Shown: positions 26,175 through 34,650 of the stretch, in pieces
How the letters are laid out: every line of letters begins with the position of its first letter
How positions within the stretch are numbered: position 1 is the stretch's first letter
Assembly: GCA_039587215.1 (NCBI GenBank)
Contig: JBDHIW010000001.1
Span: 3,175 to 67,174, forward strand
Direction: 5' to 3'
DNA length: 64,000 nt
From: CAMYLY01 sp039587215
GTDB lineage: Bacteria; Gemmatimonadota; Gemmatimonadetes; Gemmatimonadales; GWC2-71-9
Notes under the pieces: model-generated
Databases searched by the model: none
Told to the model about the DNA's origin: nothing
The model's input: the letters and a program-made list of their open reading frames with translations, nothing else
Translations under genes and position numbers: made by a program

Positions 26175-27551
26175 CTACCGATCCTCTTCTTCCGGGGTCG
26201 TCCGTCGTTCCAGCGACATCGCAAGCCGAGCCTCCTGGGCCCGGGCCACGACCCGATCCAATCCGCGCTCCGACACGGTCCACGCGTCCTGCAGGCGCAG
26301 CGCCGAACCGAGGAACGCCGGCACGACCACTACGTCTTCGAGATTGTTGACGATCTCCTGCAAATAGGCAAGCACGGCGTCGTCGGCCTGCGATGCCGTT
26401 CCGCCGCCCGCTGCGGCTCTCAGCCCGAGGGCCGCCTGCACGCGGGCGACATCCCCCGCGTACAACCGGCGCACGTCTTCCATTGCCTCGTCCCCGATGG
26501 ACACGCCCGCACGCCGGGCTTCGATCAACAGCACCTCGTTGCGGATCATCGATCGCGCCATGCGTTCGAGTGCGTCGTCCCCCGCCGAGCCTACGCGCGC
26601 CTGCTGCTGCAACGGCAACACCTGCAGCCATCGCACGAAATCGGCAACCGTGAACGTCCCTTCGCGATGATGACCGATCACCTCGGGGGAATCGAGCACG
26701 CGCAACGGGGCCCCTGCAGCCGTCCGCATCACCGACGGTGCGTCCTCCTCGAGGGCCACGTCCCAATCGGCCATGAGCTGATCGAGGAACCCCACCGTGA
26801 AGTCCTGCTCGAGGGCGACGCGCACGCCCGCCGCGAAATCGTCGCGACCCGCGCGAAGCGTTCGGCGGCGCACGACATGGAAGCCGAACGAACTCTCCAC
26901 AACCGGCGAGATCGTCCCCGGATCCAGGGCGAATGCAACCGCCTCGAAATCCTCGGCCATCTGCCCGCGACTGATGACCCCGAGTGTGCCGCCATTGCGA
27001 CGCGCGCCGGGGTCGTCGCTCTGCTCGTTGAGGCGGCTCCACGGCACGCCCGCCACGGCTTGCGCGCGGATCCGCTCCGCCCGCGCCTTCGCCTCAGCCC
27101 GCGACGATGCACCCGCGTCGTCCTCCACCCCCACGAGGATGTGGTCGATCAACCGGTGCTCGCCGGCATCGTACAGACTGTCGACCATGGAGTCGTCGAA
27201 CCGGACGTTCTCCGCAATGATCTGCTGATGAAAGCCCTCGACGAGCGCTTGCTCGATCTCCGGCCACATCGTCTGCTCCACGAGTGCCGGGGCCATCATC
27301 GAATCCCCGCCCACGACCCGGTGCGCGAAGAGCGTGTACTCGACCCAACGGTGCGCGAGACGTTCGACGATGTCCCGCGTCACCGGCAGGCCCTCGGCCT
27401 CGGCCACGATGGACGCCAGCACTTCGCTCGGCAGTGCGGCCTCGCCCGCTTCGGCGACAACCGTCCCCCGGTCGAACAGGCCGCCCGGTCCGCACGCGGC
27501 GAACACGGCCGTCCCGAGCACCAGCATCACACCCGTCTTCGTTCGGATCAT
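26175..27551 (-). CDS. Parvulin-type peptidyl-prolyl isomerase lipoprotein
   Basis: 458 residues. Lipoprotein signal with lipobox VFAAC (C20). A SurA_N-like helical region precedes a PpiC/parvulin domain at about 135-245 (DHILVG, GGTLGVISRGQM, FGFHVVRRR). A second helical part runs to the C-terminus, ending in acidic and basic residues. It likely assists folding in the periplasm from the inner face of a membrane, in parallel with the neighbouring SurA. Its start overlaps the mfd stop (ATGA) and its stop is 4 nt from the surA start, so the three are translated together. A second parvulin beside surA suggests duplicated chaperone function. Confidence 0.88.
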   Translation of the reverse strand: MIRTKTGVMLVLGTAVFAACGPGGLFDRGTVVAEAGEAALPSEVLASIVAEAEGLPVTRDIVERLAHRWVEYTLFAHRVVGGDSMMAPALVEQTMWPEIEQALVEGFHQQIIAENVRFDDSMVDSLYDAGEHRLIDHILVGVEDDAGASSRAEAKARAERIRAQAVAGVPWSRLNEQSDDPGARRNGGTLGVISRGQMAEDFEAVAFALDPGTISPVVESSFGFHVVRRRTLRAGRDDFAAGVRVALEQDFTVGFLDQLMADWDVALEEDAPSVMRTAAGAPLRVLDSPEVIGHHREGTFTVADFVRWLQVLPLQQQARVGSAGDDALERMARSMIRNEVLLIEARRAGVSIGDEAMEDVRRLYAGDVARVQAALGLRAAAGGGTASQADDAVLAYLQEIVNNLEDVVVVPAFLGSALRLQDAWTVSERGLDRVVARAQEARLAMSLERRTTPEEEDR

Positions 27552-30500
27552 GTCCTCTCGTCTACCACGACTGCCGACAGCGCCCGGACCAGCCCGGCCC
27601 CCATCGCGACCCCGCCCAAGCGGCGCAGTCGCAGGCTCAGCGGCACGGTTTGCCGGACGTCGGCCTCGAACTGCACGCCGTCCAGCGCGGCGTGCAGGGC
27701 GACCAGCCGGGGCGCCGCGCCCGTCCGAAACCGGATACGGGCCACGTCCCCGTGGACCGCGATCGCCTCCAGCCCCACCACCGATCCCACCAGGCGGAGC
27801 TCCGACACCAGCAGGAGTCCCTCGGCTTCGTCAGGCAGCGGACCAAATCGGTCCCGCAACTCCTGGCGGAGCGCCGCAATCTCGTCACGGGACTCCACCC
27901 GCGCCAGGCGCCGGTATACGTCGAGTTTCGCGTCCTCGTCCGGCACGAACTCGTCGGGCAGGTACGCGGACCCGTCGAGGACCACGTCGGTCGGCGGGCG
28001 CTCCACGACCGCGTCGGCCTCCTGAAGCGCCCGGACCGCGTCGGCCAGCCATCGGAGGTACAGGTCCACGCCCACCGCCTGCGCGTGGCCCGACTGCTCG
28101 GCTCCCAAGAGATTACCCGCCCCCCGCAGCTGGAGGTCCCGAAGCGCGATCCGGTACCCGGAACCCAGCTCCGTGTGATGCTCGAGCACCTTGAGCCGCT
28201 CCTCCGCCTCGTCGTCCACGACGTCCGGCACTAGGAGATAGCAATAGGCCCGGCGGTGGCCCCGTCCCACGCGTCCCCGCAGTTGGTAGAGCTGCGCCAG
28301 GCCGATGTGATGCGCGTTGTGCACGATCATCGTGTTGGCGTTCGTGACGTCGAGACCACTCTCCACGATCATCGTCGACACCAGGACGTCGTGCCCGCCG
28401 GCCACGAACTCGCGCATCACGTGATCGAGGTCCCGCTCGGGCATCTGTCCGTGCGCCACCGCGACCGACGCCCGAGGCGCCAGCCGGCGCACCCGTTCCG
28501 CCACCGACTCGATCGTCTCGATGCGGTTGTGCACGAAGTACACCTGACCACCCCGGTCCAACTCCCGGGCGACGGCCTCCTCGATCAGTGCGTCGTCCCA
28601 CGGCTCGATGAAGGTCAGCACCGGCGACCGGTCCCGGGGCGGCGTCTCGATCAGCGTGAGATCCCGTAGTCCCGACAGCGCCTGATGCAGGGTGCGCGGG
28701 ATCGGGGTGGCCGTGAGCGTGAGGACGTCCACCTGAAGCCGCAGCGCCTTGAGCCGTTCCTTATGCCGCACGCCGAACCGGTGTTCTTCGTCGACGATGA
28801 GCAGTCCGAGATCGTGGAACGTCACGTCCTTGGACAGCAGCCGGTGCGTGCCGATCACGATGTCCGTGGTCCCCTCGACGAGCGACGCCACGGCGGCACG
28901 CTGCTCGGACGCCGAGCGGAAGCGGGACAGGACCTCCACGCGGACCGGAAAGTCGGCGAAGCGCTCCCGAAACGTGCGCCCGTGCTGTTCGGCGAGAATC
29001 GTGGTGGGCACGAGCACCGCCGCCTGTTTGCCGGCCTGGATCGCCTTGAACGCCGCGCGCACCGCGATCTCGGTCTTCCCGTACCCCACGTCGCCCACGA
29101 TCAGGCGATCCATCGGATGGGGGCGCTCCATGTCGCGCTTGGTCTCGTCGCTCGCCAGCCGTTGGTCCGGCGTGTCGTCGTACAGGAACGACGACTCGAG
29201 CTCGCGCTGCCAACGCGTGTCCGGAGGAAACGCGAACCCCGGCGCCATCGCGCGGCGCGCGTAGAGGTCCAGGAGTTCCGCCGCCAGCTGGCGAATCGCA
29301 GCCTCGGCACGTTGACGCTGGCGCTGCCACCGCGTCCCCCCGAGGCGGTGCAGCTTCGGCGGCTCGGTGCTGTCCGCGTCGGCCGACGTGCGATACGGTT
29401 CGAGCTGATCCAGGCGGTACATCGGCACGTTGAGGCGGTCGCCCCCCTCGTACTCGAGCACCGCAACCTCCACCGTCGTGCCCTCGCCGACCGCAATCGT
29501 CTCAACGCCGCGGTAGATGCCGATCCCGTGCTCGAGGTGCACCACGAAGTCGCCCGACCGCAGCGCGCCGGCGACGGCGGCCGCCACGGCCTGTCGGTAG
29601 CGTCGCGGCCGCCGCAGCCGGCGCGCCCGCTGGAAGATCTCGTGGTCGGTGAGGACCAGCAGATCGGTCATGCGGAAGCCGCCGCTCAGCGAGCCGAGCG
29701 CGAGCGTCACGCCACCCGGGACATCGGCACCCGGCCTGTCGCCGACGAGCAGCTCCTCCAACCGCTCGAGTTGCCCCTCGTTGTCGCACAGCACGAGGGT
29801 CTGGACCGAGGCGGCCACCGCCGCGATCTCCGCGACGCGGCGCGCGATGACCGGCGGCGGCGCGCATCCGAAGTCCACCGGGTCCTCATGGTCGTCGACG
29901 ACCACCCGCGGAAACGCGCGAATCCTGCGGCGGCACGTGTCCGGGTCGAGAAAGACCTCCTCGCGTCCTTCCACGTCCTCTCCACGGCGCTGCGCGAGCG
30001 TCACGTGTCGGGCAGCCTCGTCCCACAGCCGGTCGAGGTCCGCCTCGTCCACGCCCGGCTGCACCCACAGCAGGGCGTCCGGCGGCAAAAGATCGATCAG
30101 CGAGCGGCGCTCGAGCGGCGCATCGGCGGGCGCCTCGACCGCCCGTACGGGCAGGACCGTCACCGAGTCGACTTCGTCCGAGGATCGCTGCGTGTCGAGG
30201 TCGAACGCACGAATGGACGACACCTCGTCACCCCACCACTCGATGCGCATGGGGTCGGCCATCCCGAAGCCGTAGACGTCCACGATCCCGCCGCGGACCG
30301 CGACCTGGCCGACGTCGGTCACCGAGGGAACGCGCTCGTATCCCATCCGACCGAGCCGCTGCACCGTCTCCGTGAGGGTGCGGGTGTCCCCGCGGTGCAG
30401 CCGCAGCTGGCGCGCCAGGACCGCGCTGGACATTCGCGTCCGCTCGGCAAGCGCGCGCTGGGTGGTCACCACGACGCGGACATTCCCGCGCCCGACGGCC

Positions 30501-30823
30501 GCGATGGTCTCCGCCCGCTCACCCGCGATCTCGTAGTGGGGCTCTTCTTCCCCCAGGGCCTCGCGCTGCGGATAGAGCCGCACGCCGTCGTCCCGGAGGA
30601 CGCCGAGGTCCGCGAACCACCGCTCGGCCTCCTGCGGCGCCTCCGTGACCACCACCACGACGTGCTCCCGCAACTCGCCGATCAGCGCGGCCACGACCAC
30701 CGCATCCCCGGCACCGTGCACCCCGGTGACACCGACGGTCTCCGCCCGGCCCGGGAGATGACGAAGCAGCCCGCGGAACGCGGGGGTCCGGCGGACCGCT
30801 TCGACGATCGTGGGGAGCGTCAT
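27548..30823 (-). CDS. mfd: Transcription-repair coupling factor
   Basis: 1,091 residues. Mfd removes RNA polymerase stalled at DNA lesions and recruits UvrA. The UvrB-homology module is N-terminal (about 1-350). The RNAP-interacting domain begins near DFVVHLEHGIGIYRGVE (about 435). The RecG-like translocase has Walker A GDVGYGKTE (about 576-584), the DEEHR box (about 676), TATPIPRTL and QLRGRVGRG. The C-terminal TRCF domain (about 940-1060) closes it. The ATG at 30821-30823 overlaps the stop of the BatA-like gene (ATGA), and its own stop overlaps the lipoprotein start. The identity is very secure. Confidence 0.98.
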   Translation of the reverse strand: MTLPTIVEAVRRTPAFRGLLRHLPGRAETVGVTGVHGAGDAVVVAALIGELREHVVVVVTEAPQEAERWFADLGVLRDDGVRLYPQREALGEEEPHYEIAGERAETIAAVGRGNVRVVVTTQRALAERTRMSSAVLARQLRLHRGDTRTLTETVQRLGRMGYERVPSVTDVGQVAVRGGIVDVYGFGMADPMRIEWWGDEVSSIRAFDLDTQRSSDEVDSVTVLPVRAVEAPADAPLERRSLIDLLPPDALLWVQPGVDEADLDRLWDEAARHVTLAQRRGEDVEGREEVFLDPDTCRRRIRAFPRVVVDDHEDPVDFGCAPPPVIARRVAEIAAVAASVQTLVLCDNEGQLERLEELLVGDRPGADVPGGVTLALGSLSGGFRMTDLLVLTDHEIFQRARRLRRPRRYRQAVAAAVAGALRSGDFVVHLEHGIGIYRGVETIAVGEGTTVEVAVLEYEGGDRLNVPMYRLDQLEPYRTSADADSTEPPKLHRLGGTRWQRQRQRAEAAIRQLAAELLDLYARRAMAPGFAFPPDTRWQRELESSFLYDDTPDQRLASDETKRDMERPHPMDRLIVGDVGYGKTEIAVRAAFKAIQAGKQAAVLVPTTILAEQHGRTFRERFADFPVRVEVLSRFRSASEQRAAVASLVEGTTDIVIGTHRLLSKDVTFHDLGLLIVDEEHRFGVRHKERLKALRLQVDVLTLTATPIPRTLHQALSGLRDLTLIETPPRDRSPVLTFIEPWDDALIEEAVARELDRGGQVYFVHNRIETIESVAERVRRLAPRASVAVAHGQMPERDLDHVMREFVAGGHDVLVSTMIVESGLDVTNANTMIVHNAHHIGLAQLYQLRGRVGRGHRRAYCYLLVPDVVDDEAEERLKVLEHHTELGSGYRIALRDLQLRGAGNLLGAEQSGHAQAVGVDLYLRWLADAVRALQEADAVVERPPTDVVLDGSAYLPDEFVPDEDAKLDVYRRLARVESRDEIAALRQELRDRFGPLPDEAEGLLLVSELRLVGSVVGLEAIAVHGDVARIRFRTGAAPRLVALHAALDGVQFEADVRQTVPLSLRLRRLGGVAMGAGLVRALSAVVVDERT

Positions 30824-32610
30824 GGGGCGCGAGACCGTCCAACCAGCGTCGCAACCGCCAGCTCGGCAATCCCGGCCAGCAGCGCGGCGATCAAGAGCGC
30901 CGTCGCCAACTCCGCGCGCCGCGCGCCGCTGAAGAGGTCGCGGTCGAGCGCGCCGGCACCGACGAGCCGCGCCTCCGACCCGAGGCTGCCGCGCACCGTG
31001 GCGCGAGCGACGACGTCGACGGCGGACTCGCGCGGATCGGGGCTCACGCGAATCGCTCCCACGGTATCTCCCGTCGGCCCGAGGACGAACGCGACCCCCG
31101 CATCGGTGAGTCCGCCGACCCGCCGATCCGCCGGCACCGGACGCGCGTCCCCGTCGAGCAGGAGCGTGACGCCGTTGGCCGGCAGACGCACGAACGCGCC
31201 GGGATGCCCGCGCACGATCCACCCCCGGCGTCTTCCCAGGCGGTTCACGATCCCGTCGAGAAACGGCAGAAACCCCGCCCGCACCGGCAGATCGGTCCAC
31301 TCGGGCTGCAGCCGGCTCGCGACGATCGCGACCTCGCCGTCATGCACGAGCCACGGCATGCCGGCAATCGACGCGAGCACGGTTCCCGACCCGGTGAGCG
31401 CATGTCGGCGGTACACGGGCGTCCCCGCGAGCCCGAAGGCGTCTCCGTCTACGACCCACGCGCCCGACAACGGGGACCCGAACTGCCACGGGACCCCGCG
31501 GGCGGCGAGGTCGCGGTTGAGGGCCCCCGTCATGGCCGGGTCGCTGGGGGGCAGCACCAGCACCGCGGCCCCGGTGACGCCGCTACCAACCACGACCTCG
31601 TCTCCCGCGGCGAGCCGTCCCGACGCCGTGAGCACGGCCAACGCATCGCGAACGAACGGGCCGGGGTCGTCCCCTGCGGTCGCGGGCGCCGCCGGACTCA
31701 TGTGCATGACCACCCACTGTCGGTCGTCCACCCGTAGCTCGTCCGGATCGACCTCGACCCGAAGGGCATGCCACCCGGGAGCGAGGCGCGCCTCGAGCAC
31801 CGCCGTCTCGCCGGGTCCGGCGACGGCCCGCGCCAGCGTTCGATCGCCCTGCCGCAGCACGACGGCGGAGCGGTCGCCCTGGCCCCCGACGCTCACCGCG
31901 ACGCGCGCGAGGTCGGAACCGGCCACACGTTCGATCCGCACCGAATCGATGCCGCGGTTGGCCACCGAGGGCGCCGGCTCGAGCACGAGTACGACCGCCT
32001 CCGTGCGCTGGAGCGCGCCCGCGAACGCCGAGGCCTGACCATCACTGAGCACCACGATCTCCCGCCGCGCCTGCGGCGCTTGCGCGAGCATCGCGTCGAG
32101 CCGGCGCACGGTCTCCACGACGTCCATGCGGATCGCACTCGTGCCGAGGGTGTCGAGAAGATCCCGCGCGTCGGCAGCCGATAGGCGGTCGAGCGCTCCG
32201 GACGCCGTCGCCACCCAAAGAGCGTCGTCTCCCGTGACGCGCGCGACGATGCCGCGGGCGACGGACACGAGCCGGTCCCAGTGCGGCTCGCCCTCGAAGA
32301 CCGCTCCGGCCGAGGGAGAGTTGTCGAGCACGAGACCCACGGCGGTCGGTTCGTGACCCCGCCCGCGCGCCCACGGCACCACCGGACGCGCCGCCGCCAG
32401 CACGATGCAGACGATCACGAGCATCCGCAGAAGCAGCACCAGGAGATTGCGCAGCCGGAGACGGCGACTGTGCTCGCGCTCGGTGGCCACCACGTAGCGG
32501 ATCGCGGGAAAGGGGACCACGGGCGGGCGGCGGCGGTCGAGCAGGTGAAGCAGCGGCGGGATGCCCACCGCCGCCAATCCAAGCAACGCGAGCGGCTGCA
32601 GGAATCCCAT
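30820..32610 (-). CDS. BatA-like membrane protein with VWA-type domain
   Basis: 596 residues. The N-terminus matches the aerotolerance/BatA N-terminal region: a membrane helix (residues 4-24), LLDRRRPPVVPFPAIRYV, and a second helix (about 56-75). A von Willebrand A-like domain follows, with the MIDAS motif D96-N-S98-P-S100 in VGLVLDNSPSAG. A large extracytoplasmic region and a final membrane helix near the C-terminus (LATALLIAALLAGIAELAV) complete it. Such proteins occur with DUF58 and MoxR ATPases; here DUF58 is adjacent but no MoxR is visible. The start overlaps the DUF58 stop (TGATG). Role in envelope stress is inferred. Confidence 0.85.
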   Translation of the reverse strand: MGFLQPLALLGLAAVGIPPLLHLLDRRRPPVVPFPAIRYVVATEREHSRRLRLRNLLVLLLRMLVIVCIVLAAARPVVPWARGRGHEPTAVGLVLDNSPSAGAVFEGEPHWDRLVSVARGIVARVTGDDALWVATASGALDRLSAADARDLLDTLGTSAIRMDVVETVRRLDAMLAQAPQARREIVVLSDGQASAFAGALQRTEAVVLVLEPAPSVANRGIDSVRIERVAGSDLARVAVSVGGQGDRSAVVLRQGDRTLARAVAGPGETAVLEARLAPGWHALRVEVDPDELRVDDRQWVVMHMSPAAPATAGDDPGPFVRDALAVLTASGRLAAGDEVVVGSGVTGAAVLVLPPSDPAMTGALNRDLAARGVPWQFGSPLSGAWVVDGDAFGLAGTPVYRRHALTGSGTVLASIAGMPWLVHDGEVAIVASRLQPEWTDLPVRAGFLPFLDGIVNRLGRRRGWIVRGHPGAFVRLPANGVTLLLDGDARPVPADRRVGGLTDAGVAFVLGPTGDTVGAIRVSPDPRESAVDVVARATVRGSLGSEARLVGAGALDRDLFSGARRAELATALLIAALLAGIAELAVATLVGRSRAP

Positions 32611-33512
32611 CAGCCCAGTCGCGATCGTGTCGCGGCGGCGCGCCGCAATACGGCTCCGAACGGCGTATCGGTGGTGACGTGGTGGTACTGCATGCCGCCG
32701 CCACGGCACGCCGCACGCCAAGCTTCCACTGCCTGCCGCACGGTGTCCTCATACACTCCGCGGAGCTCCCTCGGCCGCGCGACCACGTGGCCACCCGTTT
32801 CTGGATCCTCGAAGCGCGCCTCGGCAGGCCCCTCGAGCTGCAGCTCTCCCGGGTCCATGATGTGAAACACGGCAACCTGGTGTCCGCGGTGGCGCAGATA
32901 CTGGAACGCCCGCAGCGCGAGGTCTCGATCCAGCAGCAGATCCGATACGACGATGACGAGTCCGCGGCGTGGCAGCAGGCTCACGACCCGCTCGAGGGCG
33001 GGCTCGGCCGCGGTCCCCCGTCCCGGCGTGAGCGCCATCAACGACCGCAAGAGCTCGCGCCACTGGATGGAGCGGGCACGCGGCCGCACGATGGCCCGAA
33101 TCGCGTCATCGAATGCGATCATCCCGGTGGCGTCCCGCTGACGCAGCATCACGAGCGTGAGCGCCGCGACGAGCCGCTTGGCGTACTCGAGTTTGGTGAG
33201 TCGTCGATCCGCACCGCTCCAGTCCATCGACGCCGACGTGTCGAGCACGACCATCGAGCGGAGGTTGGTTTCTTCTTCGAACTGTTTGACGAACAGCCGA
33301 TCCGACCGCGCCAGCATCCGCCAGTCGAGATAGCGCAGCTCGTCCCCCGGCTGGTAGGGACGATGTTCCGCAAACTCGACCGAGAACCCGTGGAACGGCG
33401 ATCGATGCAGCCCGGAGAGGTACCCCTCCACGACGCCCTCGGCGACGAACTCGATACCGCCCAGCTGAGCGACATCGTATGGATCGAGCAGGTCGAGGCG
33501 TTGGTCAGGCAT
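32610..33512 (-). CDS. DUF58 (VWA-like) protein
   Basis: 300 residues. The DUF58 core includes FVAEGVVEGYLSGLHRSPF, GFSVEFAEHRPYQPGDELR and YLDWRMLARSDRLFVKQFEE, the strongly conserved block of the family. A VWA-type fold follows with MIDAS motif D91-T-S93-A-S95. DUF58 proteins usually act with MoxR AAA+ ATPases and BatA/BatB proteins in metal-dependent protein maturation. The ATG at 33510-33512 begins MPDQRLDLLD; a longer in-frame start exists but lacks conserved sequence. It is the first gene of the minus-strand operon that continues through BatA-like, mfd, parvulin, surA and pdxA. Confidence 0.9.
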   Translation of the reverse strand: MPDQRLDLLDPYDVAQLGGIEFVAEGVVEGYLSGLHRSPFHGFSVEFAEHRPYQPGDELRYLDWRMLARSDRLFVKQFEEETNLRSMVVLDTSASMDWSGADRRLTKLEYAKRLVAALTLVMLRQRDATGMIAFDDAIRAIVRPRARSIQWRELLRSLMALTPGRGTAAEPALERVVSLLPRRGLVIVVSDLLLDRDLALRAFQYLRHRGHQVAVFHIMDPGELQLEGPAEARFEDPETGGHVVARPRELRGVYEDTVRQAVEAWRAACRGGGMQYHHVTTDTPFGAVLRRAAATRSRLG

Positions 33513-33659
33513 CGGGCGAACCGCGTAGTGACCTCGGGCGGAACGCGGCGCGTCTCCTCTCGGGGACGACACCGCGTTCTACAGGGACGAAGGGGCTTCC
33601 TAAACTACTGTCAGACAACAATATAGCAGACGGTTCGCACACGGCACATCCTATGCAGC
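33513..33659. other. AT-richer divergent promoter region
   Basis: The region between the minus-strand DUF58 operon and the plus-strand DUF4384-like gene contains a locally AT-rich segment (about 33600-33632, including ACAACAATATAGC), unusual for this GC-rich sequence. It probably holds the promoter of the DUF58-to-pdxA operon, but no -35/-10 pair can be chosen on the minus strand with confidence. Confidence 0.4.
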
Positions 33660-33665
33660 GATAAT
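33660..33665 (+). promoter_or_regulatory. -10-like element directly before the start codon
   Basis: GATAAT matches TATAAT at five of six positions and ends 6 nt before the ATG at 33671. With a start point about 7 nt after the hexamer the mRNA would begin at or beside the ATG, that is leaderless. No Shine-Dalgarno sequence precedes this ATG. Confidence 0.4.
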
Positions 33666-33670
33666 CCTTC

Positions 33671-34609
33671 ATGGACGGAATGACACTGCGGCAGCGAGCC
33701 TGGTGCCTGATCGTGGCCGCCGCCCTGGCGGCACCCGGCGCTGCTCGCACGCAGGAGGGCCCGCGGCCCGCCATCACGCTCGCCCTCGACGCGCCCGACG
33801 TCATCGTCGGCGAGACTTCGGTCCGTCTCGCCTTCACGCTGTCGACGGACGCCCACGTCCTCGTTCTCCGTCTCGACACCGACGGACGCGTGCACTTCGT
33901 CTTTCCCGCGACGCCCGCCGCCGACACGCTGCTTCCCGGCGGCACTCCGATCCGCGTGGCGGCCGCCACGCCGGCGCGCGGCGCCACATCGTTCGTGATC
34001 GACGAATACCCCGGGGTCGGGTACCTGTTCGCCATCGCCAGCCGCGCACCGCTCCGGCTCGAACCGTACCAGCACCGGGGCCGCTGGAACCGGCACGCCC
34101 TGATGCCGGCGGGTCGCGTCCGGGGTGATCCCTACGTGGCATTCGCCGACTTGCTGGATCAACTGCATCCCGACGACGCCGGAGCTTACGGGTTCGACGT
34201 CCTCCCGTACGCCGTCGGGTCACGGTTCGACGTGCCGCGGTTCTCATGCTACGGGTGCCACGACGACGTCGGATACCCGTGGCGCGACAGCTACCAGGCC
34301 TGGTGCGGCACGTTCCGGATCGACGTGCTCGCCGGCCTCTGGACCCGATCGCTGCTGCCCCCAACGCTGGCGTTGCCGGCGGCGCAGGGCTCGGCGCTCC
34401 CCGCCGCGATCTTCGTCTACGCGCGCCGGTCCGGAAGCACGGTGCCACCCGCCATGGCACCCGACGGGTTTGGTGCGGCCGCCGGCGCCCTGCTCGAAGG
34501 CATGCTCCGCGAGCTCGCCGAGCGCGCGGCGAACCCGCCCCCGAGCGAGGGCCCGCTGCCGACCGACACGCCCTGGCCGAAGGGAAAGCGACGACAAGGC
34601 TCGCACTGA
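33671..34609 (+). CDS. Secreted DUF4384-like protein with a CxxCH motif
   Basis: 312 residues. The signal peptide ends around residue 29 (APGAARTQ). Residues about 35-135 resemble DUF4384: FTLSTDAHVLVLRLDTDGRV, HFVFPATPAADTLLPGG and YLFAIASRAPLRL. They are similar in layout to the gene at 13342. C193-Y-G-C196-H197 forms CxxCH, with another Cys downstream in AWCG; because nothing else looks like cytochrome c, a disulfide is more likely than haem attachment. The C-terminal 50 residues are Pro/Ala-rich. The ATG at 33671 (or 33680) has no ribosome site but a -10-like hexamer 6 nt before it. The next gene begins 42 nt later. Confidence 0.76.
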   Translation: MDGMTLRQRAWCLIVAAALAAPGAARTQEGPRPAITLALDAPDVIVGETSVRLAFTLSTDAHVLVLRLDTDGRVHFVFPATPAADTLLPGGTPIRVAAATPARGATSFVIDEYPGVGYLFAIASRAPLRLEPYQHRGRWNRHALMPAGRVRGDPYVAFADLLDQLHPDDAGAYGFDVLPYAVGSRFDVPRFSCYGCHDDVGYPWRDSYQAWCGTFRIDVLAGLWTRSLLPPTLALPAAQGSALPAAIFVYARRSGSTVPPAMAPDGFGAAAGALLEGMLRELAERAANPPPSEGPLPTDTPWPKGKRRQGSH

Positions 34610-34650
34610 AGGGGTTGCCGCCCCCTGCGCCCCGCGCGCAACGTGTGGGT

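Noticed and set aside
28685..32038. 1,117-codon plus-strand frame over mfd and the BatA-like gene
   Set aside because: Antisense to two gene products with clear motifs; it crosses their junction, which a real gene would not do without disrupting both.
34241..34258. CxxCH as a c-type cytochrome haem site
   Set aside because: No other cytochrome feature, single motif, and a paralogue with paired Cys suggests a structural disulfide.
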